DNA of 64,000 bases from Promethearchaeota archaeon (GCA_016840085.1 JAEOTA010000081.1:62001-126000), one strand, 5' to 3'. Shown: positions 27,627 through 37,378, counted from the first letter of the stretch. Notes: a model not told the origin generated them from the sequence alone. Translations and numbers: made by a program.

Positions 27627-28295
27627 ATGAATAATAGAGTTTTTATTTTGTGCGCAGGAGAATCCACCAGATTTGGTGGCAAAGCAAAGCAATTGATTAA
27701 AATAGATGGGGAAGAAATTTTAAGACGAATAATAAGAGTTTTAAAGCATTATGAAAGCATTAGCGAAATTTTTATTATAACCCATCGTGATGATATTAGA
27801 AACAATATAAAAGAATTAAATGACAATAAAATACACTTTATAAACCCATCAAAAAGGAGATATACGCTTGAGTCGATGCTATCCACCCAAGATGAATGGG
27901 TTGATAGAAATATTATTTTACTTGGAGATGTTATATTTTCTAAAAATGGTTTAGAAAAAATATTAAATTCTAAGAAAGATTTTTGCTTTTTTGGAAGAAC
28001 CAAGCCTTATAAATATACCTTTAAAATAGAACAGGAGATCTATGGCATAATAATCCCCTTTAGCGAAAAAGAAAGAAGAATAAAAGATTCTCTTGAAGCA
28101 ATAGAAAATTCTACGGGAAAAAATAAAGGAAAGCTAAATAGTCTTTTTTTCTATTTAGAAAAACAAGAGAAAAGCAAAAGGTTTTTTCGTGAAATAAATT
28201 GGGTTGAAATTAACGATACAACTGAAGATATTGATTCTAAAGAAGACTTAGAACAATTTAAGAAAAATATAATAGATAAAAATTTATTAGATTGA
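27627..28295 (+). CDS. MobA-like nucleotidyltransferase
   Basis: This 222-residue NTP-transferase-fold protein has the signature FILCAGESTRFGGKAKQLIK and a metal-site-like LLGDVIFS. It differs from the phosphonate-cluster nucleotidyltransferases in having the short GxxTRFG form. Family members join a nucleotide to a sugar phosphate, an alcohol phosphate or a cofactor. It lies on the opposite strand from the phosphonate genes, among flippase fragments, so it may supply an activated sugar or alcohol for glycan assembly. The specific substrate is unknown. Confidence 0.78.
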   Translation: MNNRVFILCAGESTRFGGKAKQLIKIDGEEILRRIIRVLKHYESISEIFIITHRDDIRNNIKELNDNKIHFINPSKRRYTLESMLSTQDEWVDRNIILLGDVIFSKNGLEKILNSKKDFCFFGRTKPYKYTFKIEQEIYGIIIPFSEKERRIKDSLEAIENSTGKNKGKLNSLFFYLEKQEKSKRFFREINWVEINDTTEDIDSKEDLEQFKKNIIDKNLLD

Positions 28296-28466
28296 AATTA
28301 TAAGTCCGATTTAGCAAGATTATAATATTATTTAAAATTGAAAATAAATTTTTCTTCATCACAAGAAGTGTAAATAGGTATTTTCTCATTTTCAACGTGA
28401 TAAACTTAAATTCTTCTTAAAATTTTCTTAAATCATAAAGTTAATAAAATTTGAAGGAGATTTTTT

Positions 28467-28580
28467 ATGGATTCAGAATTGATTCCAGTACATATAGGCT
28501 GGAAAGACTCCTTTTCTACCTTTTATATAGAGCTTGCTTCTTTAGGTGTCCTCAATCATAAATTTAATTTGAAATTTTAA
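28467..28580 (+). pseudogene. Small ORF or gene stub with a strong Shine-Dalgarno, ending in a repeat
   Basis: A 37-codon frame (MDSELIPVHIGWKDSFSTFY onwards) begins 6-7 nt after AAGGAGA, one of the strongest ribosome sites in the window. Its last ~11 codons are the palindromic repeat (copy 2), read as NHKFNLKF. The first 26 codons look like the start of a larger protein whose body was replaced by repeat DNA. I do not recognise the original family. A genuine short peptide is the alternative. Confidence 0.4.
28551..28574. repeat. 24-bp palindromic intergenic repeat, copy 2
   Basis: The core ATCATAAATTTAATTTGAA is shared with copy 1. It supplies the 3' end of the small ORF at 28467. Confidence 0.55.
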
Positions 28581-28632
28581 AAGATTACTTTATACTTAAT
28601 GAGACTTTCAAGATCAATTTCTTTAGAAAGTA

Positions 28633-28660
28633 TTAATTTCATAAACTTAATTTGAGATTC
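28633..28660. repeat. Diverged palindromic repeat, copy 3
   Basis: TTTCATAAACTTAATTTGAGATTCATA is a degenerate version of the core. It lies about 87 nt upstream of the 28724 flippase start, the same arrangement as copy 1 and the flippase stub. Confidence 0.45.
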
Positions 28661-28723
28661 ATAATTTTCTTTTTTTAATTTAATTTCATATTACATTTCA
28701 TTCTTAAATTATAACAGAGTATC

Positions 28724-30352
28724 ATGACGAATCAGTCAGCTAGAGATAATACAGAATATAGAAATTTAGCTACAAATACATTTTTTTCCTTTATGTTTAA
28801 TTACAGTTCTCTTTTTTTTACATTCATATATTCATTTCTTTTAGCACGATTGTTTACTGACGCTTTGTGGGGGCTTCTAATATTGGCTACATCATATATC
28901 ATAATAATAGTAACCATTACCTCTTTATTACCACCAGGTCTTAATTTTGTGTTAAATTATTATATTCCAAGATATCTAATATTAAATGAAAAAGTTAAGA
29001 TAAAATCTTTAATTAGAAATTCAGTTATAGTAAAATTTTCTTTTTTAATTCCTATTTTCATTATCAGCATTCTCTTATTTAATATATTTAGCTATTTTTT
29101 TATAGATACTTTGGTATCTCTTTTTTTTATTTTATCCCCCCTCATTTTCATAAATAATTTTAACTTAATTGTTTTAGCAATAAACCGTAGCTTTAATAGA
29201 TTTAATTATAATTTCTTGTTCTTAGTATTGAAAAATTGTATTCATATTATACCTCTATTTATATTTTTTATTTATGAAATTAATATTGAAATAGAGATTG
29301 CTGCTTGGATAGTATTAATTTCAAGTATAATTCCCTTTTTGCTAAACTCTCTATTTGTATTTATAATGGTTTATAAAATTAAACCAATCGGAAATAAACC
29401 CGATTCATTTAAAAAAGATGTATCTAAAACGTTTAAATATGGTATTTATATAGGATTTACTGATCTTATCGAAAGACTTTCGAGGGAAGCACAACTTCAA
29501 GGAATTGGATTTGTAATATCACCAGATGTTGTTACAGGTTTTAATATCGCTAGAAATTACCAAAAATTAGGTGAGTATTCAATTGCATCTTTTCATTTTC
29601 CATTATTAACTTCTTTTACAAAACTGAACACAAAGGAAAATTATGAACAAATAGATATGATTTATAGAGTTGCTTATAAAATAACATTATTTCTATTGTT
29701 AATTATATCCGGAATTTTATTCTTTAGTGTTGAATTTGTTTTAGATTTTGTATTTCTTGAAGCGCGTTTAATATATTCGAATTTACTCCGTTTAATCGTA
29801 CTTGCTTCTATTTTTCAAGTTTTAGCGATTTTTGTACAAAGCCATTTCAATGCTCAACATAAAGTAAAATTATCATTATTTTTAAGAATATTCTATACTT
29901 CAATTAGTATTCCATTATTTTTTATAGGACTTTACTTTTTTGGGGTCGAAGGAGCAATATTATATGGATTAATTGTAGGGAGCATTCTTTCAATGGTTAT
30001 TCAGATTTTTGCAACCTATAAATTTGGAAACATCAAATTAAATATTAAAGGTATAATACTCCAATATATAACATTTTTTGTTCCGTTAATTATCACAATT
30101 TTCTTAAAAGAACTTATATTTAAAGATGCTACTTCAAACCTAATAGAAAATTTAGGATTATCACATTTTAAAAAATTAGACTTTCTATCTATAGGTACAT
30201 TCCTTATCCTCTTTATATTAATGAATTTAATTCTTAAAACTGTTACCTCTTCAGATATTAAATATTTTGAATCTTTCTTAAATAAAGAAAGATTTTTTGA
30301 TAAATATATGTTAAAAGGTCTGAATATCTTAAAGAGATTTACGAGAGATTAG
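28724..30352 (+). CDS. Oligosaccharide flippase (Wzx/RfbX-like, MOP superfamily)
   Basis: This 542-residue membrane protein has 12-14 hydrophobic helices. The N-terminal segment EYRNLATNTFFSF leads into helix 1, followed by the loop LARLFTDALWG and LLPPGLNFVLNYYIPRY, typical of polysaccharide-export flippases. It should move lipid-linked glycan units across the membrane. A paralogue is at 41067-42728, and a duplicate of its first ~45 codons stands at 27433. The C-terminal tail is basic and cytoplasmic. The island has two flippases, so it may serve two different glycans. Confidence 0.88.
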   Translation: MTNQSARDNTEYRNLATNTFFSFMFNYSSLFFTFIYSFLLARLFTDALWGLLILATSYIIIIVTITSLLPPGLNFVLNYYIPRYLILNEKVKIKSLIRNSVIVKFSFLIPIFIISILLFNIFSYFFIDTLVSLFFILSPLIFINNFNLIVLAINRSFNRFNYNFLFLVLKNCIHIIPLFIFFIYEINIEIEIAAWIVLISSIIPFLLNSLFVFIMVYKIKPIGNKPDSFKKDVSKTFKYGIYIGFTDLIERLSREAQLQGIGFVISPDVVTGFNIARNYQKLGEYSIASFHFPLLTSFTKLNTKENYEQIDMIYRVAYKITLFLLLIISGILFFSVEFVLDFVFLEARLIYSNLLRLIVLASIFQVLAIFVQSHFNAQHKVKLSLFLRIFYTSISIPLFFIGLYFFGVEGAILYGLIVGSILSMVIQIFATYKFGNIKLNIKGIILQYITFFVPLIITIFLKELIFKDATSNLIENLGLSHFKKLDFLSIGTFLILFILMNLILKTVTSSDIKYFESFLNKERFFDKYMLKGLNILKRFTRD

Positions 30353-30410
30353 TTATTTTAATGCAATTTAAAAATAAAAAACAACATAATTAGGATAACA
30401 CATTATATTC

Positions 30411-31376
30411 TTATTTGTTCATATTTTTCCTTAGCCAATCATATGTTTTTTGTAATCCTTCATCAATACTAATTTGGGGATGATAATTTAATATTGTTTT
30501 GGCTTTATTTATGTCTGAATGTGTAATATCTACATCTCCTTTTTGCTTATCAGCGTATATTATATTTTTAGGTTTGTTTGCAATTTTAGACATTTTTTCA
30601 ACTAATTGATTAACACTAATAGGATTTGAATACCCTAAATTAAATGCTTCCCCTGAGGAATTATTACTCTCTGCTGCTAAAATTAATCCATTAACTATAT
30701 CCGAAATATATGTGAAATCTCTTAGCTGTTCCCCTTCACCATAAATAGTAATTTCTTTGTCTTGGAAAATAAGGTTTAAAAATTTTCTTATTGCCATATC
30801 TGGTCTACCTCTTGGCCCATAAACAGTATAAAATCTAAGAGAAGAAGTAGGAAGGTTATTTTCTCGAAAAAAATAGTCAACATACATTTCACAACATAAT
30901 TTTGAGATAGCGTATGGAGATATAGGGTTTTTAGGGTGTTCTTCATCAACTGGAGTATAAATTGGATTGCCATATACAGAAGAAGATGATGAATAAATAA
31001 CCTTTTTTACATTATTTTTATCAGCATATTCTAAGATATTGAGAGTACTAATGATATTATTATTAGTAATTTTTCCTGCATGTTCAATTGAATATCTTAC
31101 ACCTGGTTGAGCAGCAAGATGAAATATAATATCAATATCGCAATTAATTTCTTCAAAAACTGATTTATTTAATAAATCTCCTCTAATTAGATCGAAGTCT
31201 TTAAATTTTTCATAATTTTTAGTTATTTCTTCTATGTTTTCTTCTTTTCCGGAATAATAATCATTAAAATTATCTATTATTATGATATAATTATCTTTTA
31301 TAATTAAATTCTCAAAAAGATGGGAACCTATAAAACCTGCTCCCCCAGAAATCAAAATATTTTTATTTTTTATCAT
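30411..31376 (-). CDS. NAD-dependent sugar epimerase (GalE/UDP-glucuronate epimerase-like)
   Basis: This 321-residue extended SDR has the NAD motif ISGGAGFIGSH, the Ser site SSSSVYGNP, the catalytic YAISK pair, RFYTVYGPRGRPDMA and RDFTYISDIV. The GPRGRPDMA stretch is typical of UDP-glucuronate 4-epimerases and close relatives. It should make a sugar nucleotide for the surrounding glycosyltransferases. It is related to, but clearly different from, the epimerase at 15375. It converges with the flippase gene and has its own upstream region of 288 nt before the next gene. Confidence 0.88.
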   Translation of the reverse strand: MIKNKNILISGGAGFIGSHLFENLIIKDNYIIIIDNFNDYYSGKEENIEEITKNYEKFKDFDLIRGDLLNKSVFEEINCDIDIIFHLAAQPGVRYSIEHAGKITNNNIISTLNILEYADKNNVKKVIYSSSSSVYGNPIYTPVDEEHPKNPISPYAISKLCCEMYVDYFFRENNLPTSSLRFYTVYGPRGRPDMAIRKFLNLIFQDKEITIYGEGEQLRDFTYISDIVNGLILAAESNNSSGEAFNLGYSNPISVNQLVEKMSKIANKPKNIIYADKQKGDVDITHSDINKAKTILNYHPQISIDEGLQKTYDWLRKNMNK

Positions 31377-31664
31377 AGTGATTTCAAATTCTTTTTTTTA
31401 AATAGAATAATTATTCTAAGGAAGAATAAATTAATTATATTACTAAAAAAATTCTTAAAATTGTCTATTAGAAAGAAAATTCTTTATAAATTCGTCCTAA
31501 ACTTAATAAAATTTATAAAAAATCAAAATATTATTCAGAGATTCAATTTCATAAGACTTTAAAACGTATAAAAGTAGTTTATTTAATTTAAATCAAGAAA
31601 TTAGAAAATTTTATGTGCTGAATCTTTTAAAGGATAAAATAACATCTTAATTCGTTTATTAAAA

Positions 31665-32876
31665 TTATTGATATAATCGTTCAAAATTTTTAATATTTTT
31701 TTTCCATAGGAATTTAGCTTGTATTTTATCCAGACTATTTTTTATAAATTGATTTCTTAAATCTTCATCTCGTAACAGTTTTTTTATTGATCGTGCATAG
31801 CATATGTAATTTTCTGTTTCACATAAAAGTCCATTTTTTAAATGATTTATTAAATCTCTTGTACCCGCTATATTACTGGTAACTATTGGAACTTGAAAAA
31901 CCATTGCTTCCATTAAGACACCAGCTAAACCTTCTCCTCTACTTGGAAGAAAAAATATATCTGCATGCCCATAAAAATTATGAACATCAAGTCTATTCCC
32001 TACAAATAAAATTATTTCTCCTAATCCTAATGTTGAAGCTTTCTGGATTGATCTTTTCCGCTCTGGACCATCTCCTATCAATATAAACTTAATATTCTCA
32101 TTTTTTAGTAATTTAGCAGTTTTTAAAATTAAATCAATCCCTTTCCTTTTATTAAGGAGTCCAATAAACAAAATTATTTTTTCATTTTTAAGAATGTTAA
32201 AAATCTCCTTTATATTTTTATCAGGCGTTTTTGGTGTTAAATCAATTCCAGTAGGGGTAATTCTGATTTTTCTTTTAGGAACTCCTGCTTTATCAGCATA
32301 TTTAATTAAGGATCTTCCATAAACTGTGATATAATTAGAAGCAATAAAAACAAGTTTACCTAATATTTTAAAGAAAATTTTAAAGAAGACATCTAATTTT
32401 GATGATACTTTAAAGGAATAAGACGGAATAGTATCCATTGTGAGAACTAATTTTTTTTTTTTAAAGAATAAGAGTTTTAGTAAGCAAATTATAAATGTAT
32501 TTGGATAGAATGGTACCCAAGCATGAATTATATCATTTTCTTTTAAGATTTTCCAACATTTTTTAAAAAATTCCAAATTGGTGGGGATAGGCCAAGAATA
32601 TCCTGAAGATTTTGTCCAAACCGGGTAAGTTATTAGATTAATTCCCTTAAAATCGTCGTAGTGTCTTGAATCTTTTTTTTTTAATTCTTTTTTTTTTCTT
32701 GGAGTAAAAACTGATACAATATATCTTTTTTTTTTTAAATTATTCATGATATAAGAAATTGGTCTCTTTGTATTAATACCAGGGTTTATATAACAAATTC
32801 TTTTGTATTGTCTACTCATAAATAAGGAAAAGAAGTATGAAATTTTTAAATTACTTTTTTTTACAAAAATTTTCAT
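31665..32876 (-). CDS. GT4 family glycosyltransferase
   Basis: This 403-residue GT-B enzyme has an N-terminal acceptor domain with DIIHAWVPFYPNTF and a C-terminal donor domain with LFIGLLNKRKGIDLIL, LIGDGPERK and SRGEGLAGVLMEAM (E-x7-E motif). The first ~25 residues are basic and hydrophobic and may be a membrane-contact segment or an over-extended start; the Met before SRQYKRICYINPG is an alternative. It is flanked by long AT-rich spacers and is probably transcribed alone. Sugar and acceptor are unknown. Confidence 0.88.
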   Translation of the reverse strand: MKIFVKKSNLKISYFFSLFMSRQYKRICYINPGINTKRPISYIMNNLKKKRYIVSVFTPRKKKELKKKDSRHYDDFKGINLITYPVWTKSSGYSWPIPTNLEFFKKCWKILKENDIIHAWVPFYPNTFIICLLKLLFFKKKKLVLTMDTIPSYSFKVSSKLDVFFKIFFKILGKLVFIASNYITVYGRSLIKYADKAGVPKRKIRITPTGIDLTPKTPDKNIKEIFNILKNEKIILFIGLLNKRKGIDLILKTAKLLKNENIKFILIGDGPERKRSIQKASTLGLGEIILFVGNRLDVHNFYGHADIFFLPSRGEGLAGVLMEAMVFQVPIVTSNIAGTRDLINHLKNGLLCETENYICYARSIKKLLRDEDLRNQFIKNSLDKIQAKFLWKKNIKNFERLYQ

Positions 32877-33122
32877 TAAATTAGTCTTAAAATAACTAAT
32901 ACTATAAGCTAATTAAAAAGAATGATTGTAGGATATATCTCCTTGAGTTTACAAAATATTAAAAGGCATAAGTTGTTATTGAGACAGTTATATAAATATA
33001 TAATTAATAAAGTACTAATTTTTTATATTACGTAATTTTTTAACACATATCGAAGTTTTATTAATAATTAGATTTAAATTTAATAATAGAAACTGATTTT
33101 AATACATCTAGGAGTATTCATT

Positions 33123-33959
33123 TTGAAAACATCAACATCTTCTAAAAATTTGAAATATACTACGAAGAAAAATACACCTAAATCTCTTGATACAAAATAC
33201 CTTTTTCCAGGCTTAAAAATAGGTGTAATAATACCAGCATATAATGAAGAATTGAATATAGGAAAAACCCTTGAAGAAATCCCCCATAATTTATCTGAAA
33301 AATTTGATGTTATAGTAGTCGATGATGGATCCGCCGATAAAACTAGCGAAGTTGCTAATCAGCATAATATCACTTTAATTAAGCACTCTCAAAACAGAGG
33401 ATATGGGGCTGCAGTTACAACAGGATTAAATTATTGCAAGAAAGATAAATTTGATGTGATAGTTATACTTGATGCTGATGGCCAACATCCTCCTAGGTAT
33501 ATTAAAGATTTTATAAAACCTATTATTGAAAATAATGTAGAGTTTGTCATTGGAAATCGTTTTAAATATTATTATGATATGAACAGCTTTAAGAAACTTT
33601 CAGTTAAAATTATGACTGCCTTTTATATGGTATTTTTTCAAAGAAAAGTAATGGATCCTACTAATGGATATAGATCATTGTCTTCAAAAATAATAGAAAA
33701 TTTAGAACTTGAATCTGTATATTCCATATCACAAGAGATGCTTTTCAAAATTATTCCTTTCTACAAATATAAAGAAATTCCTATTATTGTTAGACAAAGG
33801 AACCACGGGAAATCTTTTATAAAAATGAGAAATTATTTACTCAAAATAATATTACTATTCTTAAAATTTTACATTTTCCCAAAAATTAAAAAAATCACTC
33901 ATAAATTTTTAAGTGGAGATTTCAGACAGAGAGTTAAAAAATATTATCTGAGAACTTAA
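33123..33959 (+). CDS. GT2 glycosyltransferase, dolichyl-phosphate-sugar synthase-like
   Basis: This 278-residue GT-A enzyme shows GVIIPAYNEELNIG, VVDDGSADKT, NRGYGAAV and LDADGQH with its metal-binding Asp pair, as in dolichol-phosphate mannose/glucose synthases. The C-terminus carries a hydrophobic stretch (LLKIILLFLKFYIFP) that may hold it at the membrane. It should charge a lipid phosphate with a sugar, giving the donor used by GT-C enzymes such as those at 13075, 35906 and 38665 (inference). The start is TTG with AGGAG about 9 nt upstream. A paralogue with an in-frame stop is at 37755. Confidence 0.88.
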   Translation: MKTSTSSKNLKYTTKKNTPKSLDTKYLFPGLKIGVIIPAYNEELNIGKTLEEIPHNLSEKFDVIVVDDGSADKTSEVANQHNITLIKHSQNRGYGAAVTTGLNYCKKDKFDVIVILDADGQHPPRYIKDFIKPIIENNVEFVIGNRFKYYYDMNSFKKLSVKIMTAFYMVFFQRKVMDPTNGYRSLSSKIIENLELESVYSISQEMLFKIIPFYKYKEIPIIVRQRNHGKSFIKMRNYLLKIILLFLKFYIFPKIKKITHKFLSGDFRQRVKKYYLRT

Positions 33960-34334
33960 ATCTTTCTAATTCTATAATTTGAAGTTATGAAGGTAATAAT
34001 AATTTTCTGAACCTCTTATCTTCTTTTAAATACAATTAAACTGCCAAAAAACGAGGTAAGGTTTCTAAATCAATAAAATTAAAATTATCTTTATATTCAA
34101 CCATATTAAGAAAAATCTTCAATGGGGTTAAGTCCTATAATTCTAAAAAATGATTAATTATTGTAGAGATAAGTAGGGAAATATCTTAAAAACGTAAATT
34201 TTCTAACTTAAAAACGTGTTAATATATTGTATAATTTTAGATTAGATAATTGGTTTAGGATTTGAATAATACTTGAATTTTTGTTAATTAATTTCTTGAA
34301 ATTTTTCCAAATCTTTTTTATATTATGACAATAA

Positions 34335-34562
34335 TACAACTTGCAAATGATTAATGATTATGGGGATGCCAATCTTGGGTTAAAACAACTAAGGAATTGC
34401 TGTTTTTGAAAATCTCAGCAACGACATTAATACCATCTATTATTAGATCTCATTCCTCAACCGGTAATGAGCCTTCTGGTAAAAATCATTTTGAATATCA
34501 ACAATTATTAATGCGTCTTTATCATCAATCTTAATATCTTTTTCAAATTCTAATTGTTCCAT
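34335..34562 (-). pseudogene. Decayed nicotinamidase (isochorismatase-family) fragment
   Basis: On the minus strand an ATG at 34562 starts MEQLEFEKDIKIDDKDALII and continues VDIQNDF, the nicotinamidase opening with its catalytic Asp. After one frame change the family sequence goes on as LPEGSLPVEE, then an in-frame TGA, then DLIIDGIN, VVLTQDWHP with its metal-binding Asp and His, and a TAA before SFAS. At least one frameshift and two stops make it non-functional, and the rest of the enzyme with its catalytic Cys is missing. The remaining spacer (33960-34330) shows only short fragments on the minus strand that I cannot assign. Confidence 0.8.
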
Positions 34563-34614
34563 GATATATCCAAATTTTGAGGTCGTATTGAATTCTAATA
34601 CCATCTAATAATAA

Positions 34615-35286
34615 TTAAATTTTTTTATATAACAAATAGCTTGAATTAAATAAATACCAAAATAGTATGGAAAAAATCACGATCCATTCAGTAGTAGGCA
34701 AAATAGTGAATATTGCTCGACCAAGAGAGTAACATATATTAATATAAAGATTGCAATAATTTGTTATAAAAAATGGTATTAAATAAAATACAAAAATCCC
34801 TGCTACGATAAATCCAACATATGCTGCGAGTTTTGAAAATTCTGTATTTTTTAACATAGCAATACTAAAAAGTGTACAAAAAATTGCACCACCTACCCAT
34901 GAAAATAGAGCAAATAAACCATGTACATCTGAAAAAATCCCACCAGAAAAAGATGCTGTGAGTATAGCACTCACAGAAGAAAAAATCCCAGTTATAATAG
35001 CGCTTTTTCTTAAATTCTCATTTACATTTTCATGTTGTATGGCTCTTCCCATGTAAATTATAAAAGGAATTGAAAATGATGAAGAAATTATAATTCCTAA
35101 TCTCAAATATATTCCGCCAGTTTTACCTCCCAATACACTTATTGATTTCTTCCACATTATATATTCAGGAGATAGAAAAAGTGCAATAATATCTCCACAA
35201 AATCCAATAATAAATGTTAGCAATCCAAAAATGTATCCGGGTAAGAAATTAAAGAGCTTATCAAAAAATTTATTTACTTTTTTCAT
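34615..35286 (-). CDS. DUF998-like six-helix membrane protein
   Basis: This 223-residue protein has about six transmembrane helices. The pattern KSISVLGGKTGGIYLRLGII after helix 1 and HGLFALFSWVGGAIF in the middle resemble the DUF998 family of small membrane proteins, whose function is unknown. It is not obviously part of glycan synthesis. It lies next to the nicotinamidase remnant and a small ORF, in a part of the island rich in broken genes. The family assignment is from memory of the pattern. Confidence 0.65.
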   Translation of the reverse strand: MKKVNKFFDKLFNFLPGYIFGLLTFIIGFCGDIIALFLSPEYIMWKKSISVLGGKTGGIYLRLGIIISSSFSIPFIIYMGRAIQHENVNENLRKSAIITGIFSSVSAILTASFSGGIFSDVHGLFALFSWVGGAIFCTLFSIAMLKNTEFSKLAAYVGFIVAGIFVFYLIPFFITNYCNLYINICYSLGRAIFTILPTTEWIVIFSILFWYLFNSSYLLYKKI

Positions 35287-35427
35287 ACTAATTATTCTAT
35301 ATTTTATGATTTAAAAAAATTTATTAATAACTTGAAAAATGTGGGTACAAAGAGTAATTTGATTTCATAAAATTAGAAATAAACTTTTTATTATTCTCTA
35401 ACTCAAGATACATCTTTTTAACACTAA

Positions 35428-35667
35428 TTAGGTTTTTTCACTTCTGAATTCGAATCCTCGAATAGTATTAAATAAGGTTGGTTGAGGTAAGGAGGAATAT
35501 AGGCCTTTTCCTTCTATTGTAAATATTCCACTATCTATTACTTCTTTATCATCTACACAATCTCTTAAAAGCTGTATAATTTTTTGAAATATTGGCATAG
35601 ATGGAAAATTAATCAGTGTCAGAAATAAGTAGAATTTTTTGCAAATTAATTTTTTTGCTAAGCACAA
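35428..35667 (-). pseudogene. Small ORF, possible fragment of a roadblock-like protein
   Basis: The 79-codon frame contains IIQLLRDCVDDKEVIDSGIF followed by TIEGKGLYSSLPQ. This resembles the opening helix and first strand pair of roadblock/LC7 domains, where a strand leads to '(S)xLP'. The rest of that domain is absent, and the N-terminal third is hydrophobic and low in complexity. It is probably a stub of a broken gene; a short expressed protein cannot be excluded. No ribosome site stands out. Confidence 0.35.
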
Positions 35668-35905
35668 AAAAAGCGATATCTAAATTCAAAATCTTCAAAA
35701 AATTTTTATATAAGGTTACTTTCTGATTCATTTAAAATTCTTCAGTTTTATATGAGAACCGATTTTAACAAATTTCTATTTATTAAATCTTTTATGGATA
35801 GTTTATGTATATAATGCTTAATATTTAGTGTTGAGTTATTACAGAGTACTTAAAATAGTATTAAAACATTATCAAAAATCAAATAAACCTTAAATAAATT
35901 ATAAA

Positions 35906-37378
35906 ATGCTAAATAAAACTCATAAAATTGAATTTATTCACTATATTTATTTAGGTTATTTTATCTTACTTTCAATTGTTGTGCTTTTTCCTTTAGAATT
36001 TATTCTTGTTTTATTACCTGACGATAGCTATTATTATTTCGAAATAGCCAAGAATGTAGCATTAAAAGGGGAATCCACATTCGATACAATTAATAAAACT
36101 AACGGCTTTCAACCATTATGGTTGATTTTATTAGTGCTAATATTCTTTTTTAAATTAGATTTAGTTCTAACTATTAGAATTATCATTCTATTTTCTGGAA
36201 TCATTCTTTTCATTACTTTAATTTTCATAAAGAGATTAGTTAAATTATTATTTGATAATAAAACTGCTGAATTCTGTGTAATGCTTTATGCTTTCAATCC
36301 TTTATATATTGTTCTAAATTTAGATGGGACTGAAGCAGCTTTAAATGGTCTTCTTTTATCTGGGCTGTTTTACTATGCATTCAAAACTAATTTTGAAAAT
36401 ATGAATGAAAAGGATTTTTTAATCTTTGGTTTTCTTCTTTCTTTATCTTTTTTGACAAGGACAGATAATATAATATTAATATCGTGTATTATTAGCTTTG
36501 TAACTTTCTCTGGAATGATTGAAATTAGAAGAGAAAACTTAAAAAATCTCTTTTATTTTACTCTTGCTCTTTCCCCCTTGCCTTTAATTTACATTTCCTG
36601 GAATTTAATTAATTTTAATCATTTTTTACCTATTAGTGGTGTTGTATTTGGTATATCATTTACTTCAGTATTAATTTATCAGATGGTAATCGTAATAATC
36701 TGCTCTACTTTGGGTTTAATATGTAGAAAACGTGAATATAGCGAAAAAGCACTTAAAATATTAATTCTATTAATTATAGCACCAATCCTACATCTTTCTT
36801 ATTATTTATATAATGAAATTGCGGGTCATGGAAGATTTGCTGAATGGTATTTTGTCTTACCATTCATTTGTTTAACGATTTTTGCTTCATTTGCATTAAT
36901 TAGTATTTTTAGAAAGATAACGCTCTATTCAAAATCTTCAGATATTAAAAGACGTAATATTAAAATAAGGGCTCTTCAACTTACTTCTATTTCTCTTCTA
37001 TTTATTATTTTTGTTCCACTCATCGCGGGGGGTAGAATTGACAATGGAGCCAGATATCACGCATCAATATGGATAAATGAAAATACTCCTGAGGATTCTA
37101 TTATTGCATCTGCTAATGCTGGTTGTTTGGGTTATTTTACAGATCGACCACTCATCGAAATAGGTGGTCTTGTAAATAGTTATGAATTTTTCGAAAAATA
37201 CAAAGGTAATAAAACCGCTTTTTTAATTGAAGGAGATTACGATTATTATTTAGACAGAAAAATGTATATCCCTCTTTCAAATGCTAAAATGGAAGAATTA
37301 GGTTTGATATTGGTTAAAGAAATTGAAGAACCAAGGAGAGAGGGATGGAATATTGAAATTTGGCATAATCCAAGTTAA
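35906..37378 (+). CDS. GT-C membrane glycosyltransferase (GT39-like)
   Basis: This 490-residue protein has about ten hydrophobic helices. The first extracytoplasmic loop carries LPDDSYYYFEIAKN and later TNGFQPLWL, a combination typical of bacterial and archaeal GT-C proteins related to ArnT and PMT. The DD pair is the expected catalytic and metal site. A short soluble C-terminal domain follows, containing DNGARYHASIWINENTPEDS. It should transfer a sugar from a polyprenyl-phosphate donor on the outer face. It stands alone on the plus strand. Donor and acceptor are unknown. Confidence 0.82.
   Translation: MLNKTHKIEFIHYIYLGYFILLSIVVLFPLEFILVLLPDDSYYYFEIAKNVALKGESTFDTINKTNGFQPLWLILLVLIFFFKLDLVLTIRIIILFSGIILFITLIFIKRLVKLLFDNKTAEFCVMLYAFNPLYIVLNLDGTEAALNGLLLSGLFYYAFKTNFENMNEKDFLIFGFLLSLSFLTRTDNIILISCIISFVTFSGMIEIRRENLKNLFYFTLALSPLPLIYISWNLINFNHFLPISGVVFGISFTSVLIYQMVIVIICSTLGLICRKREYSEKALKILILLIIAPILHLSYYLYNEIAGHGRFAEWYFVLPFICLTIFASFALISIFRKITLYSKSSDIKRRNIKIRALQLTSISLLFIIFVPLIAGGRIDNGARYHASIWINENTPEDSIIASANAGCLGYFTDRPLIEIGGLVNSYEFFEKYKGNKTAFLIEGDYDYYLDRKMYIPLSNAKMEELGLILVKEIEEPRREGWNIEIWHNPS

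Noticed and set aside
27749-28003. 84-residue minus-strand ORF
   Set aside because: It is antisense to the MobA-like nucleotidyltransferase, whose signature motif is clear.
31320-31562. 80-residue plus-strand ORF
   Set aside because: Its start lies antisense to the epimerase N-terminus and the rest is AT-rich spacer with no protein-like pattern.
33960-34330. Further coding remnants left of the nicotinamidase relic
   Set aside because: Short minus-strand stretches such as MVEYKDNFNFIDLETLPRFL are open, but I could not match them to a family.
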